Translations under genes and position numbers: made by a program
In this document: positions 46,820 to 56,581 of the stretch, piece after piece
Position numbering within the stretch: position 1 is the first letter of the stretch
Layout of the letters: every line of letters begins with the position of its first letter
Assembly (NCBI GenBank): GCA_022578965.1
Contig: MU400520.1
Location: forward strand, 248,001 to 312,000
From: Xylaria sp. FL1777
Taxonomy: Eukaryota; Ascomycota; Sordariomycetes; Xylariales; Xylariaceae
Reading direction: 5' to 3'
Length of the DNA: 64,000 bases
Notes under the pieces: generated by a model
Database searches by the model: none
Seen by the model: only the letters and a program-made list of their open reading frames with translations
What the model was told of the DNA's origin: nothing

Positions 46820-47786
46820 ATGTATCAGAAGTCCGGTTACAACACTGGCACGTGGTTGGTAGAGGAGGATGCTCGCTTGAGAAATGCTGTGGCTCAACAT
46901 GGCACCCGATGGGTAATCGTGGCCGGTGATGTCGCCACTCGGAATGGCGACCAGTGTGCTAAACGATGGAACGAGAATCTGAACCCCAACCTGAATCATA
47001 GTCCATGGTCGCCCGCCGAGGTGAGTAGCCGCATCTCGCTTCGTCCACATGTTTACACAGAGCACTGTGAAGGCATGCAGCCCTTCTGCGAGGGCTGAGT
47101 CCTAACTGATCTTGTCTCTCTTATAGGATAAATTGCTTCTTCATCTAGTAAGCGTTTATGGGCGCAACTGGAAGCTTCTTACGAATAGCTATCTCGAATC
47201 ACGCGCCCCGTTGGCGCTTAAGAACCGGCACTCGCTTCTCATGCGCCGCATGAGGCGTGAGAATCCGTCCAAAAAGAACTCATCTGCAAATGAAAATGCA
47301 GGGATAAGCGGCCACTCCATTCCCACCCTCTCTACGATTCCGAACTTACCTGAAGATTGGATATTGTCGCCCGACAACGAGGTTATCGAGCAACAAGACG
47401 TAATGGAGTTCAGTCCTCACAGTTCCTCCCCTAGTCAGGTTAGATGGAAACATCCCAAAGGGCCACCGAGGTTTCCCGCAACGGGCTTCGTCACACCCAA
47501 CTTACCGACATCCGCGGCAGACATGGGAAAAGAACTCCCCTTAGAGCTTGGCAGCCTGTTTGACGCAACTGGGGAACAATTGAGTCAGTCTTTGGAGGCT
47601 GCGGGTGAAAACATTCAGTCCCAGCCATCAGGATCCGGCCCAAATACAGCTGCAGTCAAATACTCGGTCACCTGTTCGAGAAGAACACTTAAGACGCTCG
47701 TATGTTCAATGGTGGACAGTGCCTTGTCAGAGACAGCACCTAGCGAAGATGATCAAATTACTTTGTCTTTACGAATACATACTTAA
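46820..47786 (+). CDS. R2R3 Myb-like transcription factor
   Basis: Join 46820..47020, 47127..47786 (286 residues). The first repeat (about residues 9-58) has the spaced Trp pattern TWLVEED, RWVIVAGDV, QCAKRWNENL. The second (about 60-115) runs PWSPAEDKLLLHLVSVYGRNWKLL to KNRHSLLMRR and is created by the splice PAE-DKL. Both repeats are needed for Myb DNA binding. The C-terminal half is polar and low in structure. The start is the first ATG; the open frame upstream begins with GTG. It lies between the transporter and the epimerase/reductase gene and could be a second regulator of the locus, though no evidence ties it to the CGG repeat. Confidence 0.85.
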
Positions 47787-48562
47787 TGGTCTATCTGGAT
47801 TTCTTGGATGTTCAACCCTTTTTTTTTCCAGCTATTTTTGGTTACGGGCAATATGGAGGCTCTAGTCTAGAGATTTTGCGGTAGCATCGAGTGTTTCCTA
47901 GATTCAAACTTTGGCCCCACGGCCATCGTGTGACGGTTAGTCAAAATAAAATATTGTAACGTACATCTCATACACAATTGGCTAGAGAGTGCTCACTGTC
48001 ACAAAAGCCTCATGTGCCAAGATATTCGGTGTCCGTACGAAATGCTTGCGTCTTGATGCGACTGATGTCTGGTAGCACAGCCTAGTAGATAAGATTATTC
48101 CAATTTATATGGCGTGCTAGTTCGTGGAGACTGTTAGTGTGCGCGGTTATCTCGGTTGTACTGCGTTTCGACTGACTCCGGTTTAACTGCGTTTCTGCGG
48201 CTCCTCAACTCCGGAGTTAGTCCCTCGTCTATAATCTGCATGGTAATATTACTTTGAAGAGTTTCAATAGCCTAAGTTAGCCACGTGGGTTAGGGTTAGT
48301 AGTCGCTGGACTCCAAAACGACGAAATATGGTTACTCAGTCCTCGTAGTAGTGAACTCAACATATTGCCCAATATCATATTATATAATTGAATTCTATTT
48401 CATCCGGAAACAGCGTGATAGTTTCTCTGCTTCACGCGGGTATTTAGGCCTTACAAAGACTTGGGATATTGCATGAATATCAGTTCTAGCGCCCCCAATT
48501 CTACATCACATGGTCAGCAATTGAATAGTCCCATCGCTATTTTTATTTTTTAAACAAACCCA
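47787..48562. other. Promoter region of the epimerase/reductase gene
   Basis: It contains the half-site CGGAGTCA (reverse strand, 48173-48180) and an ACTCCGGAGT palindrome near 48208-48217, but not the full double site seen elsewhere. No gene is supported. Confidence 0.5.
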
Positions 48563-49890
48563 ATGGGTTCTCTCCCAGAGTCACAGGTCTTTCTGATCTT
48601 TGGTAGGTAAGCTGTATCAAATAGGGTGTCTCATAGCTAATGCCGAAATACAGGTGAAGGATGGATCGCCAGCTATATCAAGGAGCTGTTGCAGAAGTCT
48701 GCCAAGACAGTCAATACCTCCACTGCCAGGACAGAGAATAGAGAACAAGTCCTTAGGTAAAAATTTCAAGCCCTCTACACTATTGGACCAACTATCGAAC
48801 ACCACACACAAGACCCTCAACAAGAACCTAAGCTACAATGTCTTAATATCGTGCACAATTCTAATGTCACCGCATAGGGACCTAAAGCTATACAAACCAA
48901 CTCGGGTGATCAATTGCACTGGTATCCGAGGATTTCCCAATGTCGATTGGTGCGAAGATCACAAGATCGAGACGATGCGATCTAATGTCCTGGGTGTGAT
49001 GAACCTAGTTGATTGCTGTTATGAGCTCGGCATTCACATCACGCAAGTTGGATCGGCTTGTATATACGACCGTGACATGTCTATTAAGAACCATAAGGAG
49101 TTTACCGAGAAGGATGAGCCGAACTACTCTGCGTCATGGTACTCGCGATCTAGACTCCTCGGCGAGGAAGTGAGTGCAACTCCATACTTCTCTGTTCTAT
49201 CATCATAGAAGGTTCAACTCTGTGATTGCCATGGCGAAGTCCTAACATTTGCAGGCTATCACCCATTATCCTAACTTACTCCTGCTGCGACTCCGGGTTC
49301 CTGTCGGCCCCGATTTCAACAAGAACAACTTGCTCACGAAGTTGATCAAGTATGATAAGCTCCTCAGTGTGCCTGCGGTAAGTTAGCTGTTGTCATATCG
49401 TCTTTACATATATCCCCAACTTGCAGCTAGGAACTATGGGATTAGGTACGGGTGGCTAATCTCTGTCATGATAACAGTCGGGTACCGTACTACCCAACCT
49501 GTTGCCTGGTCTAATTATCCTATCTGAAAATGCGGAGACGGGTATCTACAACTTCGTAAGTGAGCACTTTACTGTAATGTTTGGCAGGCAAAAAAATTAT
49601 CAGGAGGACTATACAATACCATTCTGACATAATTCTACATAAAGATTAGCCCTGAGCCATTTACCAACAATGAGCTCATGGAGCTTGTGAAGAAGCACAT
49701 CCGCCCTGATCTCACGTGGGAAAACTTTGAGCTTTCGGACCAGGAGAAGGTACTTAAGGCACCGCGCTGCAATCCTATATTCGATACTACAAAATTGGTC
49801 AAAAAGCTTGCAGAATATGGCTATCATGTCAAGAATAGTCATGAGGCGTTGGAGGATCTTGTGCTCGAGATGAAGGCAAAGGGGCTCTAA
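48563..49890 (+). CDS. NRS/ER-like nucleotide-sugar 3,5-epimerase/4-reductase
   Basis: Join 48563..48602, 48654..48756, 48878..49169, 49255..49377, 49478..49555, 49645..49890 (293 residues). It is an SDR-fold protein closely resembling the C-terminal half of plant rhamnose synthase and free NRS/ER. Matching words are RVINCTGIRGFPNVDWCEDHK, QVGSACIYDRD, SASWYSRSRLLGEE (the Y-x3-K position reads Y-x3-R), LRVPVGPDFN, NLLTKLIKYDK and DLTWENFELSDQEKVLKAPR. Known homologues turn UDP-4-keto-6-deoxyglucose into UDP-rhamnose. The first glycine turn is one residue short (FGEGWIAS, where homologues have about GxTGWIGG). No UDP-glucose 4,6-dehydratase is in the window, so rhamnose synthesis would need a partner elsewhere. 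A role on the 4-keto-pentose made by the nearby decarboxylase is speculative. Confidence 0.85.
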
Positions 49891-50686
49891 AGATGCTCAT
49901 CATAGCAAATAAGTGTAGGCACACTGGTGGAATGAGAGCTGATGGCCTTTGTACTAGGTATGCTAGTAATACTATAAGTAGACAGTTATAAATATTTGGC
50001 ATTTATACATCATCTTCGATCGGGAAAAATGTGTTGGAACTACAGAGTTATAGGTATGTGTGAAGCTTTTGAAATTTACTATCTTAGGTAATAATCAACG
50101 GCTAGATTAAAAATTGTAATGCCGGAGAGTTGCTTTAAGGTCCTTGGTGTTATTTCCATGCGTAATATTTGGATTCCAATACTCTTAGTTAAAAGCAGCA
50201 TGATTTTTCTAAATAAAACATTCAAAATATCAGCCATAAGTTAATAGAGATAAGGATAGCGCTCATAATTATGAAATAATCGTTTTAATAAGAAGAGCTA
50301 TTTCAATAACTTCATAGCAATTTTTGGACGTGGAAATTACTATATCGCTTAAACAAATCTTTTAGCCCCCAATTATCACCACATTGGCTATCCGGGCTGC
50401 CTATATGGCCTTCAACGGTTCCTTATCATCTGATTCTCACCCAGCGGGTGACCACCAGCACATATATGAGAGTCCACCATTTCTGGGGAGTCATGATAAC
50501 AAACATGAGCGAATCGGGAGAGTCCCTGATCGATGAACTGCCCTGTTGAGCTCACTCGATGGATCGAGTGGGCCGCGATAAAGTGAACGTCCATTTCAGC
50601 CTCGGAACCTTAATTTGCTCTACCATTACTGGAGAAGGATTCCTATAATATAACTTATTAGACACAGTCTTATAGATAGTTTTGAG
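49891..50686. other. Convergent spacer
   Basis: AT-leaning DNA between the epimerase/reductase stop and the double-zinc regulator stop. Frame 50412-50594 (minus) could be part of a lost C-terminal exon of the regulator, but no splice joins it without a stop. Confidence 0.4.
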
Positions 50687-51455
50687 TTACATAAGTACGA
50701 ACCAAGATGATGGACAGTCTCTAGAAGTTCCCGAATTGGCGCCCCGGTCGACGATTTTGGTGCCTTTGGAATTAAAGGTTTCATAGTTCGGATTACTATC
50801 CTGATAATTTGTATAAATCATAACCGCCTGATTTACGTGGCTCTGGCCTTGTATAGGTGTATCAGATCCTAGCTCTTTGAACACGCATGGAATGTTTTTT
50901 TGCAAGCACCTCGAGCATGCTGAGCCTTCTCTAACGCATTTGGTCTTAGCTTTCCTGCAACTGTCACAAGATACAAGAGACCTTGATCTCTTGATTCCAG
51001 CTTCGGTTAAAATATTAGAGCTCTGGCTCTGAAACCGGTTAAGGTCACTACGCTTGACCTTCGGGTTGTCGTATCCGGGACACACGGTATGTATGCGCTC
51101 GCAGTTGAAGCAACTTTGAGGGGATTCATCACATTTGATCTGATGATGTATCAGCTTTTGTGATGAATCACTATTATTATCTTTTATGCGCGCTATTAAG
51201 TAAGAGGGTGTTCATCGCCGTTCTCACGGACATCTTACCTTTCTTGCGCGACATGTCAGACAACCTATGTTTTTTCGGTCAACGAGATGAATCTAAGGTT
51301 CATCAGTTGCACTAAGAAACATAGGACTCACCGTTCCGTGACCTGGAACTCCTCTTCTTTTTCTTCTCAGTTGGTGCTGACTCATCATCGGTCACCTCAG
51401 AGACTGGGCGCGGGCGCTTCCTCCCGGAGAAATGTCCTAGACGTGGGTTGTCCAT
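50687..51455 (-). CDS. Regulator with two Zn2Cys6 clusters, short form
   Basis: Complement join 50687..51139, 51239..51264, 51332..51455 (200 residues). Exon 1 is basic, with a KKKKRSSRSR nuclear-signal-like run. The first zinc cluster is assembled across two introns: GCLTCRARK then IKCDESPQSC-FNC-ERIHTVCPGYDN, spaced C-x2-C-x6-C-x6-C-x2-C-x6-C. A second cluster with the same spacing follows about 45 residues later: SCDSCRKAKTKC, CSRC, CVF. Tandem clusters of this kind occur in a fungal regulator family that normally continues with a large regulatory region. Here the frame stops about 60 residues after cluster two. Either the gene is truncated or further exons were missed. It lies inside the cluster and is the best candidate for binding the CGG-N5-CGG repeats. 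Confidence 0.65.
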
Positions 51456-52849
51456 GGTTATGGTCGTATTTAGAAAGAAGGAATATTACTAGTTCTATAA
51501 TGTATATGAAACGATAAATGAGATAAGGAGCATCTTCCTGCTGGTGTGTGTACGCTCTATACCGTGGAATTCATAGTTCATGCAGCTATCGCATGCAGTC
51601 ATCACTCTGACTGCTGTCCCACCGCCGTACCTAGGCGCTGACTCCCGGCTCAGCTCATGACTCCGCTCCGCACCCCCCGGACCAATTCAGAGTTTAACTT
51701 CTGACCTCATCTATTTTTCTGTTGCCGAGAGGCCTAGATCGTTCGAATGCAGGCCCCACTAACATAGCCTCTTTGTATCCTTTTCCCTGTTGATGGTGGT
51801 CTGCTCTGGTTGCCACATTGTGCAATGCGGCACTACCTAGTTACTGACATCCAACCCCGATTTGGACCGGTGGAGGGTCCTAACTCAGACGGCGGCGGCA
51901 TCTCCACTCCGCGCCAAGATCCTGGACTTGCTAAATTAGGAGTACTTTGATAGAAGGGGGATCTATCTCGATACCAACGCATCTACCTAGCCTCTAAGCT
52001 AGCACCCTCAAGTGCCATTCGGGAGCTTGCGACTCTTCAACTTAGGTGAAGTAGATTACTACAACCACCCTAAGTTCACGGGTGGAGCTACTTCGTTAAT
52101 TCTCGCGTTTTCTTTTACTCTGCTTGGCGAACTGTGATCGCTTCTGAACTCCATTTTTCAATACTCCGTAGTACCAACAGTGAATGTAGAAATTGTGAGA
52201 TATTGCATCGGGAGTACATACCTAAGTATCGATTCTCGCTAGTTTCCCTCGTAAACCTAGTAGTATTTGACCATGTCTTGGACTAAGCCGTATGCTAACG
52301 CCTAACCCTAGCCTTTTCCTCGAGTCAATCTTGTATCGCTGCAAGGTATTACTCCGTCTTGTTCACTCTTGATGCCGTGACTCCACTATACGTTTCACAG
52401 CTCATCTCATGTGAATAGATTGTTGCTCGTGGATCTTAAACGTGCTTCGGTGTGACGTTGTGCTTAGCTTAACGGGACGGAGTTCGCATCGTTATCTTTC
52501 CTAATAGCAGGACATGAGCTACGGATCTCGCTTTCCGTCTTATGATTCGATACTGATGTATGTATCTGCAATAAGGAGTTTGATAGTATCGTAGCGGGTG
52601 AGAACTCGCATTAAGGAGTAGAGTGTAGGTGGCGAGGACATCACTGCTTGCCGCAGTACTCGGGCTGATGTGGAGGCACAATACCATGGTTCCATGTAAA
52701 TGAACGTAAGGGATATTAAAAGAGTTGTCAAGTGAAAATCTATAATATAGTCTTTTGCTTCACTATATCCGCTCTCGAATCTGCCTGACAAACAAAGAAT
52801 CTATCGACAACTCCGACATACAACAATAAACATCTTGTCGCCCATCAAC
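51456..52849. other. Divergent promoter of the zinc regulator and UDP-xylose synthase
   Basis: About 1.4 kb. It holds a CGG-N5-CGG-related site on the reverse strand at 52372-52385 and half-sites CGGAGTCA (reverse, 51658-51665) and CGGAGT near 52478. No gene is supported. Confidence 0.55.
52372..52385 (-). promoter_or_regulatory. Putative zinc-cluster site, UDP-xylose synthase promoter
   Basis: Reverse strand TGGAGTCACGGCAT, keeping the ten-base core GGAGTCACGG. It lies about 465 bases upstream of the decarboxylase ATG, in the promoter shared with the double-zinc regulator. Confidence 0.5.
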
Positions 52850-54006
52850 ATGCCGACTATTCTTGTCACCGGCGTAAGTTTAAGATTAAGGCATGGTCGG
52901 ACGATGACATTGGCTAACTTCTAATGCTATTAGGGAGCCGGCTTCTTGGGCTCCAACCTAGTGAGCCTTCTACTTGCCAATCCTGAGAACCATGTGATTG
53001 CGATGGATTCCTTGTGGACCGGCTCAATGGAATCTATCAAGAATGTCAAAGACAACCCTAGATTCGAGTTCCTACGGTATTCACCCTTTCATACCATGTC
53101 TTCAAGATGAATATCTAATTTCTTTTAAGTCATGATGTGACTCAACCTTTCCCTGAAACCATCAAGTCTCTAGACAGAGTTTATCACTTAGCATGTCCCG
53201 CTAGCCCGAAGCGTTTCCCAGAGGCTCCTTTGGGTATCCTCAACACTTGCTTTATAGGAACTACAAACGTTCTTGAGCTGGGAAAAAGGACTGGTGCTCG
53301 CGTGCTCCTTGCCAGCACATCTGGTAAGTACTCTCTGTTATTCCTCTCGACTGCTTCCGAGATTCGCATAGGGAAAGGATAACTAATGAAATAAAACTCG
53401 GAAATAGAAATTTACGGAGACCCTCTTGTCTGCCCTCAACCCGAATCCTACCACGGCAACACTAACCCCTTCGGTCCTCGCTCCTGTTATGACGAGGGTA
53501 AGCGTGTGGCCGAAGCTCTCGCATTTGCCTACCGCAAGCAATCCAACGTCGACATCCGCATTGCTCGCATCTTCAACGCCTACGGTCCTGGTCTCCGACC
53601 TGACGACGGCCGCGTCGTGCCCAACTTCGTGACTGCCGCGCTCAATGGACAGAACATCATAATCACCGGCGACGGCACCGCGAGCCGGTGCTTCCAGTTT
53701 GGAATCGACTGTTGCGAGGGACTTATGGCCCTCATGGAAAGCAACTATCTAAAGCCTGTGAATATCGGTCGCGACTCCGAGACTACGGTCGGTGAACTTG
53801 CCAAGCTAGTCAGCGAGATCGTCTCCAAGAAGACAGGCAAGCCCCAGGTGGGTGTCACCTTAGGCCAGAAGCCCGAGGACGACCCATACCGAAGAGTCCC
53901 CGACACTACCATCGCCAACAGGGAGCTTGGTTGGTCTGCTAAAGTCGATCTAGCCCAGGGCCTGGAGACCACAGTTGACTGGTTTATAGCTGCCTCCGCG
54001 GCGTAA
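52850..54006 (+). CDS. UXS1: UDP-glucuronate decarboxylase (UDP-xylose synthase)
   Basis: Join 52850..52873, 52934..53076, 53130..53323, 53408..54006 (319 residues). It is an extended-SDR enzyme. The NAD-binding motif TGGAGFLGS is formed across intron 1. Family words are RHDVTQPF, YHLACPASP, the catalytic Thr/Ser/Glu in STSEIYGDP, SCYDEGKRVAE with Tyr148 and Lys152, and RIFNAYGPGLRPDDGRVVPNF. The DDGRVV word and QKPEDDPYRRVPD are diagnostic for decarboxylases of this group rather than epimerases. The reaction is UDP-glucuronate to UDP-xylose and CO2, via a 4-keto intermediate. No membrane anchor is visible, so it is probably cytosolic. It follows directly on the product of the UDP-glucose dehydrogenase 2.6 kb away. 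Confidence 0.93.
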
Positions 54007-54948
54007 GTTTGTAGCTAAAGTAACTCATCGGCGTAGACTGGGGGGTAGTCCGCTTGTTTATATTGATTGGAGGGGCACATACAATGTATTGAGATAAATG
54101 CCAAATAGATTCCGAATAAAGCCTTGAATATGTTGGTTACCGCAATTTTTTTTCGATGTAGCTAGCTCTTATATCGACATGATTAAGCGACATAGTATAT
54201 ATGTGAGTCGCGGAGGTGAAAGTCGGGAAACAACGGGGCTCCTGGGATAGCTTGACCATTGTCGATTCTAACATTAGATATACACGTATTTGAAGCTGAG
54301 ACATACACTTATATATAGTTAGAGTTTGTTCTTCCCCAACAAATATTGTAACTCACTCAATCTTTGCCAGTAAGGCCTAACACCTCAAAGACAAATGCTT
54401 CATACTACGAAAGCTCTGGATTTTTAAGCCTTAGGGATTTTATTATTAGTGTTTAATGAAGCGACCACATTGGATACATGTTGGAGAAATAATTTTGCAA
54501 GTTCTTATCCTGGAGTATACTGCGTGGTCTAAGAAGGAATAGGAGAGGCTGTGAAAACGTCTACATCGGCATAAGCTGAACAGAAGGTAGAGAAAGAATA
54601 AATGAATAGGGGGGAAAAGGAAGGAGCTTGGAGGAAAATGGGTGTAATATATGTTCTAGTTCTAGGCGACATCCGCAGTGATACTCCTAAGAAACACCTA
54701 CTTGGATCCAGAACAAAGGTGAATCAAACCGCGTAGCATACAGTGACAGTGTGACCAGAGTTACGGCCGACCATGTGTCAGTATAAAGAGGTTTACAGAA
54801 GAATTAAACAGAGTAATTACGCTTGAAAGAGTGATTTAGGAGATTGATTGGATACCATTGAGCCTAACGCTATAACAGGCGAGAAGTAACATAACACAAC
54901 GTCATATGCCTCAAGCGAGATCCCGTAATCTGCACTGTGGCGGCTTCC
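54007..54948. other. Convergent spacer
   Basis: This lies between the decarboxylase stop and the DUF3605 gene stop. No gene, repeat or RNA is recognised. Confidence 0.5.
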
Positions 54949-55776
54949 TCACCTTCCGAAATCTCCCTTTTGAGAAGACGACACAATCTGAGAGGTAATC
55001 TCGGACCGTTTCTGGCCTGTTAACTCTGTGACGGCAGCCTCGTCAGCACCCCGGATGAGTACATGGATATGTTCCAGAGCGCGGACACTCTGGAAAAGGC
55101 TCTTTTGCTTGAACCAAAGTAAATTATCTTCATTCCTCCGGCATTTTAAGCCTTCCCCAAAGACTCTGTCCACAAACTCCTCAATCAGCATCGTCGATCC
55201 GACATCAGGAAGACCTGTCTCCGAATCGACTTGAATTTTGACTTTCGACCACACTACCAGGTGGCACACTTCAGGGGGGAATGCATATGGCCAGTCATTG
55301 CGGAGGATCTTATAATCATCTGAGTGATTAAGAAGAATTTCAGGTTTGACCGCTGTATGTTCATTCCAGAATAACCTTTTCTGCCTGACAAACTCCGCTA
55401 CCCCCCCATACTGCTCAGACACTTGTGAGTGCCAGGCTATGTAGTTGCGTGTATCAATGGGATTGCGCTTCAACGCACCCATATTTCCGGCCGCTGTTTG
55501 ACAAATTTAGTGTAAGATGAAGACATAGTATCTTGTGGAGGTAATAGAGGGCTGAAGAACTCGCATAAAGCACATACGTCTGCAAATACATGAAAGATAA
55601 TACATACCAATGATATCTTTAATTTCCTGCCACGTATGGGGCACCAAATAATCGACCCCTGATCGTAACGCTTTCTTGGCATCTTCAGATATATAAAGTG
55701 GTGTGTTATCGATCAAAGAATCGATGGTCTTATCTCTTTCAACTCCCATGTCTCTTAGACCACCAGTGGGTGGCAT
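54949..55776 (-). CDS. DUF3605 protein (N-acetylglucosamine-induced protein 1 family)
   Basis: Complement join 54949..55493, 55608..55776 (237 residues). The start is ATG 55776; the open frame upstream depends on a TTG. Conserved family words are VPHTWQEIKDII at the end of exon 1, RNYIAWHSQVSEQYGG, DYKILRNDWPYAFPPEVCHLVVWSK, LIEEFVDRVFG, LLWFKQ, and SVRALEHIHVLIRG with its HxH. Members are widespread cytosolic fungal proteins of unknown chemistry, named for induction by N-acetylglucosamine in yeast. The gene is divergent from the UDP-glucose dehydrogenase and shares its promoter, so sugar-linked co-expression is plausible. Confidence 0.87.
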
Positions 55777-56581
55777 TATATGTCTTAGGTAATTAAGATG
55801 AAAATTTGCTCTCAAGGCCTACCGTGGCACAAATATGAGACTAGCCTGTGTACCTCATGAAAATATGATCTGGAAGGTTCAGTAGCTTCTTTCCTAACTT
55901 GATAAGATGATCGCCATCCTGTATCAGGAAGCCATGACACCCTTAAACGTGTTGTTGAGATTTGTGTAGAGTTCTATCTACCTCGTTCAACTAAACTGTA
56001 CTAGGCAGACTAAGCAGGGGGCTCTAATTACCGCAGTCAGTTGTTACATTATGGATGACACTAGCCCATGAAAAACCACTCGGAGTTCACTATTGTATTG
56101 GAACATATGAGCCCGAAGCGGCACCCGTAGGCGGAGTTAAAGGGGGCAGAGTCAATGGGGCAGAGTAAAGGAGTGACGGATGTCGCCTCGTTTAGGTTTA
56201 GTAATAATCAATGTATTCTAACTCTGTCTCTAGCTTGATAGTCAAGTTTCACAGATTTGTGCATGTTTGATCTTTCGGTTAACATCGATAACCGTGGCAG
56301 GTTATCCTTGAGTCACACCGTAGTCTAATGGGTAGTAGATGGCAACTCAGCTTGTAACATACCATATGGGGAAATATTTGTCAAGGGTGACGATACGGAG
56401 TAGATATAGTTCAATTCAATATTCTGGCTTCAGGTAGTATTAAACCATCCAAGGATTAAGTGTACAGAAGTTACAGATATACGGACCGTTGGCCTTGCTC
56501 TTTCCTCTTATTCGCGTGTCGATCTAGCACTTCAATTGTTACAAGTCAGAAACTTGAAGCGTCCCAAAAGCATCCTTAACA
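55777..56581. other. Divergent promoter of the DUF3605 and UDP-glucose dehydrogenase genes
   Basis: 805 bases. The CGG-N5-CGG-like site at 56169-56182 lies almost exactly midway, about 400 bases from each ATG. Repeated GGGGCAGAGT words occur just upstream of it (56144-56166). Confidence 0.55.
56169..56182 (+). promoter_or_regulatory. Putative zinc-cluster site, UDP-glucose dehydrogenase promoter
   Basis: AGGAGTGACGGATG, with the eleven-base core GGAGTGACGGA identical to the PKS site. It lies about 400 bases upstream of the dehydrogenase ATG and of the divergent DUF3605 ATG. Confidence 0.5.

Noticed and set aside
50412..50594. Possible C-terminal exon of the double-zinc regulator
   Set aside because: Donor/acceptor combinations tried lead to stops before or at this frame.
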